64,000 nt of DNA, taken from Kingdonia uniflora (lineage: Eukaryota; Streptophyta; Magnoliopsida; Ranunculales; Circaeasteraceae). The translations under genes were made by a program, and so were the position numbers. Positions 10,799-23,010 of this stretch are shown here, piece after piece (position 1 is the stretch's first letter; each line of letters opens with the position of its first letter). Where the stretch lies: assembly GCA_014058105.1 (NCBI GenBank), contig JACGCM010001664.1:1272508-1336507 (forward strand). Direction: 5' to 3'. The notes under the pieces were generated by a model. That model did not search any database. It had not been told where the DNA came from and was given only the letters and a program-made list of their open reading frames with translations.

Positions 10799-10947
10799 CT
10801 TTTTTTATTTATTGTTTTGCAAGGCAAGCCGGATTTATATATGGATCCGTAACCCTAAGTTTCTAACCCCATGAGGTTTTAAACCCACAACCTCTCTCTA
10901 GGTGGAGAGGTATAACCACCACAGGTCCAAGCGCCTAATGGTTCCGA
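10799..10947 (-). mobile_element. SINE inserted in the satellite
   Basis: A 149-bp non-satellite insert flanked by an exact 9-bp duplication, GAATACGCT, at 10790-10798 and 10948-10956. On the minus strand it starts TCGGAACCATTAGGCGC, has an A-box-like TGGACCTGTGG and a B-box-like GGTTTAAAACC about 40 bases apart, and ends in an A-rich tail (AATAAATAAAAAAA). This is the layout of a tRNA-derived SINE transcribed by RNA polymerase III. Both box sequences are imperfect. Confidence 0.75.
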
Positions 10948-12293
10948 GAATACGCTAGGATAGTTACCAAATGAATCGAAATACACCTGGTTTCAATTAT
11001 TATCTGATACGGATTTCACAACTCTCCGAAGCTTTAGAATACATTTCTGAAAAAACTTGGCTTCCGGCAACTCATTTGCGAGTTTGGATCATTTTCAAGA
11101 GTTTATTTTCGTCCAACAGAATGCTAGGATTTTTACCAATAACTCTCCATACTCCCAGATTAAATTATTGTCCAGTACGGATTTTGTACCTCTCCGTTGG
11201 TTTAGATCCCATTTCATAGAACCAAGGCTTCCAGCAACTCGTTTGAGAGGTTGGAAATTTTTAAGAGTTTCTCTCTGTCTGAGAACTCGCTAAGATAGTT
11301 ACAAAATGAATTGCAATACTTCTGGTTTCAATTATTGAGCGGTACAAATTTTGAAACTATCCGAAGCTTCAGATCTTATTTTGGAGAAACTTGGCTACCG
11401 TCAACTCCTTTGCGAGTTTGTAACATTTTTAAGAGTTGTTTTTCATCCCACAATACGCTAGGGTTGTTACCAGCAAACTCGCCATACTCCCGAATTGAAT
11501 TATTGACCCGAACGAATTTTGCACCTCTTCGTAGCTTTATATCCCATTTCTTATAAACAGGGCTTCCACGAACTTGTTTGAGAGGTTGGACATTTTTAGG
11601 AATTTCTTTCCATCTGAGAACACGCTAGGATAACTACAAAATGAATTGCAATACTCCTGGTTTCTATTATTGACCGGTACAGATTTTAAAACTCTCCGAA
11701 GCTTTAGATCCTATTTTTAAAAAACTTGGATACCGGCAACTCATTTGCGAGTTTGGATCATTGTTAAGAGTTTTTTTTTCCGACAATATGCTAGGGCTGT
11801 GGTCAAAGAACTCACCATACTCCCTAAATGAATTATTGACCAGTACGGATTTAGCACCTCTCTGTTACTTCAGATCCCATTTTTTAGAAGTAGGGCTTCT
11901 GGCAACTGGTTTGAGAGGTTGGACATTTTTAAAAGTTTCTTTCTGTCCGAGAACACGCTTGGAAAGTTACTAAATGAATCGAAATAATCCTTGTTTCAAT
12001 TATTTACCGGTACGGATTTCAAAACTCTCTGAAGCTTTAGATCGTATTTCTGAGAAACTTGGCTATTGGCAACTCATTTGCGAGTTAGGATCATTTTTAA
12101 GAGTTTCATTTTTTCCGACAACATGTTATGGTCGTTACCAAAAAATTTCCATACTCCTGGATTGAATTATTTAACGGAACGGATTTCCTACATTTCCCTT
12201 GCTTTAGATCGCATTTCTTAGAAGCAGGGCTTCCGGCAACTCGTTTTAGAGGTTATACACTTTTAAGAGTCTCTTTCTGTCCAAGAACACGCT

Positions 12294-15200
12294 AGGATAG
12301 TTACAAGAGGAATCCAAATACTCCTGGCATCAATTATTGACCGGTACGGAATTCAAAACTTTCTAAAGCTTTAGATAGTATTTATGAGAGACTGGACTGC
12401 CGACAAGTTATTTGTGAGTTTGGATCATTTCAAAGAGTTTCATTTTGTACGACAACACGCTAGGGTTGTTACCAAAACCTCGCCATATATTTGGATTAAA
12501 TTATTTAACGGAACAAATTTCCTACTTCTCCTTTGCTTTAGATCTCATTTCTTAGATGCAGCAGGGCTTCCGGCAACTCGTTTTAGAGGTTGGACATTTT
12601 TAAGAGTTTCTTTATGTCCGTGAACATGCTAGGATAGTCAATAATTTTGGCTTCAATTATTGACTGTTACGGATTTTGAAACTCTCCGAAGCTTTAGATC
12701 GCATTTTTGAAGAACTTTCTTATCGGTAACTCATTTGTGAGCTTGTATCATTTTTAAGATTTTATTCTCGTCCGAATACACAATAGGGTTGTTACCAATA
12801 AACTAGCCATACTCCCAGATTCAATTATTGACCAGTACAAATTTTGCACTTCTCAGTTACTTTAGATCCCATTTTTGAGATGCAGAGCTTTCGGTAACTC
12901 GCTTGAGAGGTTAGACATTTTTAAGAGTTTATTTCTATCCGAGAACACGCTAAGATAGTTACAAAAGGAATAGCAATATTCTTGGTTTTAATTATTGACC
13001 GGTACGGATTTCAAAACTCTCCGAAGCTTTAGATTGTATGATTTAAAAACTTTGCTATCGGTAAATCATTTACGAGTTTCTATCATTTTTAAGAGTTTGT
13101 TTTCGTCCGACGACATACTAGGATTGTTACAGATTTTTTTTCTTCATATTCCCGAATTGAATTATTGACCAGTACGGATTTTGAACCTCCCCATTGCTTT
13201 AGATCCCATTTCTGAGATGCAGGGCATCTGGCAACTTGTATGAGAGGTTGGACGTTTTAAAAAGTTTCTTTCCATCCGAGAACACGCTAGGATAGTTACA
13301 AAATAAATCAGAATACTCCTGGTTTCAATTAATGACTGGTATGGATTTCGAAACTCTCTGAAGCTTTAGATCACATTTATGAGAAACTTGTCTTCTGGCA
13401 ACTCATTTTCGAATTTGGATAATTTCTAAGAGTTTTTTTTCATCTATCAAAACACTTCCGTAGTACCGAAATAACTTGCCATACTTTCGAATTGAATTAT
13501 TGACCGACACCGAATTTCGTACCACTATGGTTCATTAGATCCAATTTCATAGAAGCAGGGCTTCCGGCAACTCTTTTGAGGGGTTGGACTTTTTAAGAGT
13601 TTCTCTCCGTCCGAGAACACGCTAAGATTGTTTCAAAATGAATTATAATATTCCTGATTTAAATTATTGTCCGGAAAGGATTTCGAAACTCTTCAAAGTT
13701 TTAGAATGCATTATGGAGAAACTTGGCTACCGACAACACCTTTGCGAATTTGGATCAATTTTAAGAGTTTCTTTTCGTCCCACAACACGCAAGGGTTGTT
13801 ACCAAAAAGCTCGCCATATCTCGGATTGATTTATTGACCGGAACAGATTTTGCACCTCTCCGTTGTTTTTTATCCCATTTCTAAGAACCAGGGCTTCCGG
13901 CAACTCATTTAGGAGGTTGGACTGTTTTAAAAGTTTTGTTATGTCCGAGAACACGCCAGGATAGTTACAGAATGAATCGCAATGCTTCTGGTTTCAATTA
14001 TTGATCTGTACGGATTTCAAAACTCTACAAAGCTTTAGATCGCATTTTTGAAAAACTTTGCTATCGGCAACTCATTTTGCGAGTTTGGATTATTGTTAAG
14101 TATTTTTTTTATCGACAAACGCTAGGGTTGTTACCTAAAAACTTGTCATTCTCCCGAATTGATTTATTGACCAATACGGATTTTTCCCCTATCTGTTGTT
14201 TTAGATCCCACATCTTAGAAGCCAGGCTTCCAACAACTCATTTCAAAGGTTGGACGCTTTTAAGAATTTATTTCCGTCCGAGAACACGCTAGGATATTTA
14301 CAAAATGAATCAAAATACTCCTGGTTTCAATTATTGATCGGTACAGATTTTAAAACTCTCTGAAGCCTTAGATTGCATTTCTGAGAAACTTGACTACCGA
14401 CAGGTCATTTGTAAGTTTGGATCATTTTAAAGAGTTTTCTTTCGTCTGAAAACACGCAAGGGTTGTTACCAAAAACTCACCATACTCCAGGATTAAATTA
14501 TTTAACGGAAGAGATTTCCATCTTCACCCTTGCTTTTCAACCCATTTCTTAGAACATGCTAGGATAGTTACAAAATAAATTGCAATACTCCTGGTTTCAA
14601 TTATTTACCGGTACAGATTTCGAAACTCTCAAAAGCTTTAGATTGCATTTTTGATAAATTTTGCTAGTGGTAACTCATTTGCGAGGTTGTATCATTTTAA
14701 AGAGTTTGTTTACGTCCGACAACAGGCTAGGGTTGTTACCTAAAAACTCGCCATTCTTCTGGATTAAATTATTAACCAGTACGGATTTTGCTTCTCTCTT
14801 TTACTTTAGATCCCATTTTTGAGAGGCCGGGATTCCGGCAACTCGTTTGAGAGATTGGACGTTTTTAAGAGTTTATTTCCATCTGAGAATATGCTAGGAT
14901 AGTTACAAAATTAATCGAAATACTCCTGGATTCAATTATTGATCGGTACGGCTTCCAAAACTCTCCAAAGCTTTTGATCGCATTTTTGAGAAACTGGACA
15001 ACCGGGAAGTCATTTGCGAGTTTGGATCATTTTTAAGAGTTTGTTTACGTCCGACAACTCACTAGGGTTGTTACCAAAAATCTTGCCCTACTCCTGGATT
15101 GAATTATTGACCGGAACGGATTTCGTTCCTCTCCCTTGCTTTAAATCTAATTTCTTAAAAGCAAGGCTTCCGGCAACTCATTTTAGAGGTTGGACAGTTT

Positions 15201-15897
15201 TAAGAGTTAATTTCAGTCTGAGAACAAGCTAGGATAATTACAAAATTAATCACAATACTCTTGGTTTCAATTATTGACCGGTAATGATTTCTAAACTCTC
15301 CGAGGCTTTAGATTATATTTTTAAAAAACTTTGCGACTGGCAACTCATTTGTAAGTTTGTATCATTTTTAAGAGTTTTTTTTCATCCAATAATAAGCCCT
15401 AGTTACCAAATAGCTCGCAATAATCCCGAATTGATTTATTGACCAGTATGGATTTCACACCTCTCCGTTGCTTTAGATACCATTTCTGAGAATCATGGCA
15501 TCCGACAATTTGTTTGAGAGGCTGGACGTTTTTAAAAGTTTCTTTCAATCTGAGAACACAGCATGATAGTTACAAAATGAATCCCAATACTCCTGGTTTC
15601 AGTTATTGGCCGGTACGGTTTTCGAAACTCTCCGAAGCTTTATATCGGATTTTAGAGAAACTGGGCTACCGGCTACTCCTTTGGGAGTTTGGATCATCTT
15701 TAAGAGTTTGTTTTTGTCCGACAATGCGCTAGGATAGTTACCTAATAACTCACCATTATCCTGGATGGAATTATTGAGTGGTACATATTTTTTACCTCTC
15801 CGTTAGTTTAGATCCCATTTCTAAGAATCCTGGCTTCAGGCATTAATTTGTGAGGTTGGAAATTTTTAAGAGTTTTTTTTCATCCGAGAACACACTT
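12294..15897 (+). repeat. Higher-order repeat copy 1 (11 dimers)
   Basis: Eleven dimers, measured from GGATAG anchors at 12294, 12632, 12952, 13290, 13624, 13959, 14292, 14562, 14897, 15232 and 15565. The interval 14292-14562 is only 270 bp, from a ~65-bp loss inside a type 2 monomer. That short unit recurs at 17902-18172 in the next copy. Marker variants such as AGTACCGAAATAACT (near 13460 and 17070) also recur one period later. Confidence 0.8.
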
Positions 15898-18800
15898 GGA
15901 TAGTTACAAAATAAATCGAAATACTTCTGGCTTCAATTATTGACCGGTACAGATTACAAAACTTTTCGAAGCTTTTGATTGCATTTTAAGTAACTGGACT
16001 ACCGGCAAGTCATTTACGAGTTTGGATCATTTTAAAGAGTTTTTTTTGCCCGACAACACGATAGGGTTGCTACCCAAAACTTGCCATACTCCTGGATTAA
16101 ATTATTTAACGAAATGGATTTCCTACCTCTCTATTGCTTTAGATCCCATTTCTTAGATGTAGGGTTTCCGACAATTTCTTTTAGAGGTTGGAAATTTTAA
16201 AGAGTTTCTTTATGTCCGAGAACACGCTAGGATAATTACAAAATGAATTACAATACTCTTGGCTTTAATTATTGACTGGTACGGATTTTGAAACTCTTTG
16301 AAACTTTAGATCGCATTTCCGAAAAACTTTGCTATCGGGAACTCAATTGGGAGTTTGGATCATTGTTAAGAGCTTTATTTTGTCTGACAACATGCTAGGT
16401 TGGTTACCAAAAAGCTCACCATACTCCCGAATTGAATTATTGAGCAATACGGATTTCAGACCTCTTTGTTGCTTTTGGTCGCATTTATACGAAGTAGGGC
16501 TTCCGGTAACTCGTTTGTGAGGTTGGACATTTTTAAGAGTTTCGTTCTGTCCGAGAACACACTAGGATAGTTTCAATAGGAATAGTAATATTCTTGGTTT
16601 TAATTATTGACCAGTACGGATTTTGAAACTCTCCGAAGCTTTAGATTGTATTTTTGAAAAACTCTGCTATCGGTAACACATTTACGAGTTTGTATCATTT
16701 TTAAGATTTTGTTTTTGTCCGACAACACACTAGGGTTGCTACCAAAGAATTTGTCATACTCCCAAATTGAATTATTGACCAGTACGGATTTTGTACCTCT
16801 CCGTTGCTTTAGATCCCATTTCTGAGATGCAGGGCTTCCGGCAACTCGTATGAGAGGTTGAGCGTTTTTAAGAGTTTCTTTCCATCCGAGAACACGCTAG
16901 GATAGTTACAAAATAAATCAGAATACTTTGGTTTCAATTAATGTTTGGTACGGATTTTGAAACTCCCCGAAGCTTTAGATCGCATTTATGAGAAACTTGT
17001 TTATTGGCAACTCATTTTCGAATTTGGATAATTTCTAAGAGTTTGTTTTCGTCTAACAAAATGCAAGCATAGTACCGAAATAACTCGCTATACTCCCGAA
17101 TTGAATTATTGACCGGCACCGGATTTTGTACCACTACGGTTCTTTAGATCCAATTTCACAGAAGCAGGGCTTCCGGCAACTCGTTTGAGAGGTTGGACTT
17201 TTTAAGAGTTTCTCTCCGTCCGTGAACTCGCTAAGATAATTTCAAAATGAATTGCAATATTCCTGGTTTCAATTATTGTCCGGTACGGATTTCAAAACTT
17301 TTCAATGCTTTAGAATGCATTATGGAGAAACTTGGCTACCGACAATGCCTTTGCGAATTTGGATCATTTTTAAGAGTTTCTTTTCATCCCACAACACGTA
17401 AGGGTTGTTACCTTAAAACTTTCCATATCTCGGATTGATTTATTGGCCGAAATGGATTTTGCACCTCTCCGTTGCTTTATATCCCATTTCTAAGAACCAG
17501 GGCTTCCGGCAACTTATTTGTGAGGTGGGACTCTATTAAAAGTTCTGTTTTGTCCGAGAACACGCCAAGATAGTTACAAAATGAATCTCAATACTCCTGG
17601 CTTCAATTATTGATATGTACGAATTTCAAAACTCTATAAAGCTTTAGATCGCATTTTGGAAAAACTTAGCTGCCGGCAACTCATTTTGCGAGTTTGGAAC
17701 ATTGTTAAATTTTTTTTTCATTCGACAAACGCTAGGGTTGTTATCTAAAAACTTGTCATTCACTCGAATTTAATTATTGACCAATACGTATTTTGCCCCT
17801 ATCTGTTGCTTTAGGTCCCACTTCTTAGAAGCCAGGCTTCAAGCAACTCGTTTCAAAGGTTGGACGCTTTTAAGAGTTTATTTCCGTCCGAGAACACGCT
17901 AGTATATTTACAAAATGAATCAAAATACTCTTGGTTTCAATTATTGATTGGTACAGATTCTAAAACTTTCCGACGCTTTAGATCGCAATTGTGAGAAACT
18001 TGACTACCGACAAGTCATTCATGATTTTGGATCATTTTAAAGAGTTTCATTTCGTCTGAAAACATGCAAGGGTTGTTACCAAAAACTCGCCATACTCCAG
18101 GATTGAATTTTTTAATGGAAAAGATTTCCAACCTCACCCTTGCTTTACATCCCATTTCTATGAACACGCTAGGATAGTTACAAAATGAATTGTAATACTC
18201 ATGGCTTCAATTATTGACTGGTACGGATTTCAAAACTCTCCGAAGCTTTAGATCGCATTTTTGATAAACTTTGCTAGCGGTAACTTATTTGTGAGTTTGT
18301 ATCACTTTAAAGAGTTTATTTACGTCCGACAACAGGCTAGCGTTGTTACCTAAAAACTCGCCATTCTCCCGGATTGATTTATTAACCAGTACGGATTTTG
18401 CTCCTCTCTTTTACTTTAGATCCCATTTCTGAGAAGCCGGGATTCCGGAAACTCGTTTGAGTGGCTGGTCATTTTTATGAGTTTATTTCCATCTGAGAAC
18501 ACGCTAGGATAGTTACGAAATGAATCGAAATACTCCTGGTTTCAATTATTGATCGGTACGGCTTCCAAAACTCTCCAAATCTTTTGATCGCATTTTTGAG
18601 AAACTGGACAACCGACAAGTCATTTGCGAGTTTGGATCATTTTAAAGAGTTTTTTTACGTCCGACAACTCACTAGGGTTGTTAAAAAAAATATCGCCCTA
18701 CTCCTGGATTGAATTATTGACCGGGATAGATTTCGCTCCTCCCCCTTGCTTTAAATCCAATTTCTTAAAAGCAAGGCTTCCAGCAACTCATTTTGGAGGT

Positions 18801-19505
18801 TGGATAGCTTTAAGAGTTTATTTCAGTCTGGGAACAAGTTAGGATAGTTACAAAATAAATCACAATACTCCTGGCTTCAATTATTGACCGGTACAGATTT
18901 CTAAACTCCCTGAAGCTTTAGATTGTATTTTTGAAAAACTTTACGACCAGCAACTCATTTGTGAGTTTGTATCATTTGAAGAGTTTTTTTTCATCCGACA
19001 ATAAGCCCTAGTTACCAAATAGCTCGCCAAAATCCTAAATTAAATTATTGACCAGTATGGATTTCGTACCTCTCCGTTGCTTTAGATACCATTTCAGAGA
19101 ATCTTGGCGTCCGGTAATTTGTTTGAGTGGTTGAACGTTTTTAAAAGTTTTTTTTAGTCCGAGAAGACGGTATGATAGTTACAAAATGAATCCCAATACT
19201 CCTTGTTTCATTATTGACTGGTACAGTTTTTGAAACTCTCCGAAGCTTTATATCGAATTTATGGGAAACTGGGCTACCGGCTACTCTTTTGAGAGTTTGG
19301 ATCATTTTTAAGAGTTTGTTTTTGTCCGACAATGCGCTAGGATAGTTAATAAATAACTCACCATTATCCTGGATGGAATTATTGAGTGGTACGTATTTCA
19401 CACCTCTCCGTTACTTTAGATCCCATTTCTATGAATCTTGGCTTCAGGCATTAATTTGAGAGGTTGGACATTTTTAAGAGTTTCTTTTCGTCCAAGAACA
19501 CACTT
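15898..19505 (+). repeat. Higher-order repeat copy 2 (11 dimers)
   Basis: Anchors at 15898, 16230, 16564, 16900, 17234, 17569, 17902, 18172, 18507, 18842 and 19173 repeat copy 1 with an offset of about 3608-3612 bp for most units. A third, partial copy continues from 19506 to the array end. Confidence 0.8.
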
Positions 19506-20599
19506 GGATAGTTACAAAATGAATCGAAATACTCCTGGTTTCAATTATTGACCTGAATAGATTACAAAACTTGTCGAAGCTTTTGATCGCATTTTAAGGA
19601 ACTGGACTACCGTCAAGTCATTTGCGAGTTTGGATATTTTTAAAGAGTTTCCTTTTATCCGACAACGCGATAGGGTTGCTACCAAAAACTCGCCATGCTT
19701 CTAGATTGAATTATTTAACGAAACGGATTTCCTACCTCTTTGTTGCTTTAGATCCCATTTCTTAGATGTAGGGCTTTCGACAATTCATTTTAGTGGTTTG
19801 ATATTATAAAGAGTTTCTTACTGTCCTAAAATACGCTAGGATAGTTACAAAATGAATTACAATAATCCTGGCTTCATTTATTGACCGGTACGGATTTTGA
19901 AACTCTCCGAAACTTTAGATCGCATTTCTAAAATTTTTTGCTATCGGGAACTCATTTGCGAGTTTAGATAATTGTTAAGAGGTTTATTTCTTCTGAAAAC
20001 ATGCTAGGGTTGTTACCAAAAAGCTCGCCATACTCCCGAATTGAATTATTGAGTAGTACGGATTTCAGACCTCTTTGTTGCTTTAGATCGCATTTATACG
20101 AAGTAGGGTTTCCGGTAACTCGTTCGAGAGGTTGGACATTTTTAAGAGTTTCTTCCAGTCCGAGAACTCGCGAGGATAGTTACAAAATGAATCGCAATAC
20201 TCCTGGTTTTAATTATTTACCGGTACGAATTTCAAAACTCTCCGAAGCTTTAGATCGCATTTCTAAAAAACTTTGCTACCGGAAACTCATTTGTGGGTTT
20301 GTATCATTTTTAAGAGTTTGTTTTAGTCTGGAAACACGCTAAGGAAGTTACCATGAAACTTACCATACTCCTAGATTGAATTATTGACCGGAACGAATTT
20401 TGCCCCTCTTCTTTACTTAATATAAAATTTCTTAGATGCAGGGTTTTTGGCAACTCATTTGATAGGTTGGACGTGTTTATTAACTTTTTTCCGTCCGAAA
20501 ATACGCCAGGATAGTTCCCAAATGAATCGAAATACTCCTGATTTCAATTATTGACTGATACGGATTTTGCAACTTTCTGAAGTTTTAGATCGCATTTAT

Positions 20600-21193
20600 T
20601 AATTTTTATTTTTTTTGGAAATTAAGCATTTGAATTATAAAGAAAGGAAACAACTAAACAGGGGTGGGGACAACCCTTTCCTCTCAAGAACACAAGAGAA
20701 AAGCAAGGAGCCTAACACCCAAAGGAGATAAGAGAGAAAAACAACATTAATGAACTTTAAGATACGCTTTGTTATTCTTATCATCTATAACTTGACGCTC
20801 TAATTCTTTAGAAAATTCTATAGTCTTCAGTTCCATGAATTCCAACCCAGTCATAGTTTTAGAGAGGATCGCTGCAGCTTTATTCGTTTCCTTGAATGTA
20901 TGGGTACAGTTGAACAACTCCAAAGTATCCTCAATCTTTATAATTTCCTGAATAAGTGTCTTACACTGCCAGTCAGGCTTGCTTTCTTTGTTTATAATCT
21001 AAATTGCTAACTTGGAGGTAGAGTTGATTTCAACCTTATGTTGTTTGTACTTGAAATCCAGTTCCAGCCCTGATTTTATACTTTGAAACTCATGATAGAT
21101 AACAGATCTGGCAACACATCTACTTGCACAAGCTGCAATTGTTGTACCCACATCTTCTCTCATAATTGCTCCATAACTCCCAGCAACTATCAT
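20600..21193 (-). pseudogene. 5'-truncated LINE: RNase H (RVT_3-like) 3' end
   Basis: On the minus strand a frame from 21193 shows GSYGAIMREDVGTT, then ARSVIYHEFQSIKSGLEL and later CTHTFKETNKAAAILSK, ending at a TAA at 20747-20749. This order matches the plant RNase H-like domain PF13456 at the end of LINE ORF2. A TAG near 21000 interrupts it, and catalytic Asp positions appear changed (INS where a DS is usual; KAAAILSK where ADALAK is usual). A 3' untranslated stretch follows, with an A-rich tail on this strand at 20596-20617, directly against the last satellite monomer. Confidence 0.65.
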
Positions 21194-21568
21194 AGAACTA
21201 GAAGTGTATAATCATGCATACTCTAGGTTCAAGTTTTCTCCAAGTACATACGCTTCCACACATCTAGTATATATCCGAGTGATTGGACTCTACCTTTTTA
21301 ATTTGTACCACTATTGCACTTGTGTTAGCCTTTCAGCTGCCATAGAATTTGTAGATCATATGTATGTAATTTATTGTTGCTGACTGTTTATTTTACTTTG
21401 TCATTCTTAGTCAACGATTTGTTCTTTCTACGTTCTTGACAATATTCAGTCCTCTAATACCAGATTTGAGTTGACACGAGACATAATTTTGACTACTTTA
21501 AGTTTCTTCCAGGTATTCCAATTAAAGATATGCTGACCCTTTAACTTATTGTGTTCAAGTTTTGTCAG
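21194..21568. other. Unassigned, possibly intronic sequence
   Basis: AT-rich sequence between the LINE fragment and the ArfGAP exon. No repeat or exon recognised; it could be intron of the ArfGAP fossil. Confidence 0.3.
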
Positions 21569-21723
21569 TATTATTGGATGAATAGTCTGATGATGAAATT
21601 GATGCCATGGTTGAGGTTGGAGGAAATTCTTTCGCGAACTCAATCTATGAGGCTTTTTTCCCATAAGGGTTTTCAAAGCCTGGACCATAGTTCAATCACG
21701 AAAAGCGTGTGAACTTCATCAGA
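21569..21723 (+). pseudogene. ArfGAP exon fragment (AGD11/12/13-like)
   Basis: After a good acceptor (TTTTGTCAG at 21560-21568), the frame reads VLLDE, a stop, SDDEIDAMVEVGGN, SFANSIYEAFFP, a stop, GFSKPGP, a stop and FNHEKRVNFIR. This follows closely the second half of the ArfGAP zinc-finger domain of plant AGD11-13 proteins, GTPase-activating proteins for ARF GTPases in vesicle traffic. Three stops in about 50 codons make it a fossil. The CxxC zinc-finger half is not visible upstream. The intron-like acceptor suggests a genomic fragment and not a processed copy. Confidence 0.7.
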
Positions 21724-21998
21724 TGGGATACATCTTGTTCCAACTCTTAATATCACTTACTTGATGTCTCATGTAATTGTTTTTGTTTTCGATTCAGTAA
21801 TAATTATAACTGAGTATTTTGTACCTGAGAAGACGCTTCGTAAACTCTCTCCTTCCTGTTTGGATAGTAGCCTTTTTGTTGTGGGGCATTACTGATAATT
21901 CATGGCAATAAGGCTATCTTTGCTTCATCCCATACCCTTGTCAATAATTCAACTATTTATCTTCTTTTACTTTATCTATATTTGGGCCATGCTTATAT

Positions 21999-22113
21999 GA
22001 GGTAGTCTCATGCGAGTGTTGCGAGCACAATTGCAACTGATGCGACCGTTGCTACACTTGGGCGAAACGCAATACACCTCGCAACACCTCTGATGCTTAT
22101 ATGAAACTACCTC
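21999..22113. mobile_element. Small foldback (MITE-like)
   Basis: The arms GAGGTAGTCTCAT... and ...ATGAAACTACCTC are imperfect inverted repeats. They extend inward through GTGTTGCGAG on the left and CTCGCAACACC on the right. No convincing target duplication was found, so the family is unassigned. Confidence 0.45.
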
Positions 22114-22624
22114 CTATAATTATTCTTTGAGTTGGCTTTTTCTTTATTAATGCTACGGATTTAGAAATTACTGTGATAGTATTCCCTATATTTACACAGG
22201 ATAACTAACTAGTAAGAAGATAATGGATAAGGAAATGGATTTATCTAATTCTACGGGTAATTATCCGAGGAGACTGAGATAAAATATTTGACTGACTTTG
22301 TTAAGAATAACTTGACCGAGTTGCAAAGTCATTGGACAATTTACACCATGAGTACGAACACACCAATGCCCCAGGTGGCAAATTGACAGGGATCATGTGG
22401 TTGTTATCCTTAAGATATGCCTAGTTGAAATGTGAATGAGTAGTTATTTTCCTTTGATTAGTCTAAATTACCGAATGATTCATGTATGATGTAAGAGTAG
22501 ACACATCAAGTGGTGGCTGGAAGGATAAGGTGAGCATATAAAAAATTAATAGACGGTGTACAATCAGCTGGAAATTGTTTAAGTTTACATACAACATTTA
22601 TTTATACTATGATGAATCTTCTAG
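22114..22624. other. Unassigned left flank of the MULE
   Basis: AT-rich sequence without a recognisable gene or repeat. It ends at the 9-bp MULE target duplication. Confidence 0.4.
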
Positions 22625-22633
22625 ATTGTTGTA

Positions 22634-22836
22634 GGGAGAAGATTTAGAGACATTAAAAAATGAGACACTCAACTCTCACTCAACCACAACCACAACCACT
22701 CATCTCTATTAGATGAGTGGCTCCCAAAATTGGCATTTCCTATAAGGGAAATGAGGTGGATAATTAGGGGGTCCTTCCTGCCCCACTCTGTCTAGCCGTC
22801 ACTCATATTTCCCTCTCTTTTCAAAGAAATTTCAAA
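22634..22836 (+). repeat. MULE left terminal inverted repeat
   Basis: Pairs with the reverse complement of 34055-34280. Shared blocks include GAGACACTCAACTCTCACTC, GATGAGTGGCTC, AAATTGGCATTTCCTATAAG and TTTCCCTCTCTTTTCAAA. The right copy carries about 13 extra bases near the ATCTCTATTAGAT hairpin. Confidence 0.92.
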
Positions 22837-22861
22837 TTCGAACAACCAATATCAGTCAAGT

Positions 22862-23010
22862 CTCTCTCTCTCTCTCATATCACACACACACGCACACTCT
22901 CTCTCTCATTTCATACACACACTCTCTCTCACATATCACACACACACTCTCTCTCTCATATCACAGACATACTCTCTCTCTCATATCATACACTCTCTTT
23001 CTCTTTCATA
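22862..23010 (+). repeat. CT/CA-rich low-complexity tract inside the left TIR
   Basis: Alternating CTCTCT and CACACA runs separated by CATATCA, with a loose ~30-bp period. A matching GA-rich tract lies inside the right TIR (33830-34040), so reading outward-in the two ends are alike. It could act as plant promoter or 5' untranslated CT-rich sequence. Confidence 0.75.

Larger units (their letters stand above)
10003..20599 (+). repeat. Satellite array, ~167-bp monomers in ~334-bp dimers
   Basis: The phrase GCTAGGATAGTTAC recurs about every 333-336 bp (for example 13290, 13624, 13959, 14292). A related but distinct phrase, CTAGGGTTGTTACC, lies midway, so each unit is a pair of diverged monomers. 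Monomer type 1 carries CTTTAGATCGCATTT and GCGAGTTTGGATCATT; type 2 carries TTAGATCCCATTTC and GAGAGGTTGGAC. Both share AATTATTGACC and TTTTTAAGAGTTT. About 31 dimers are present. The short open frames seen in it follow the repeat and are not genes. The left edge truncates Tat copy B; the right edge ends in a LINE fragment. Confidence 0.95.

Noticed and set aside
19141..19401. Minus-strand frame of 86 codons in the satellite
   Set aside because: Also follows satellite monomers; chance opening in AT-rich repeat.
20001..20342. Open frame of 113 codons in the satellite, and many 60-80-codon frames like it
   Set aside because: They recur with the satellite period, have the same worn peptide words in each unit and no start or codon pattern of a gene.
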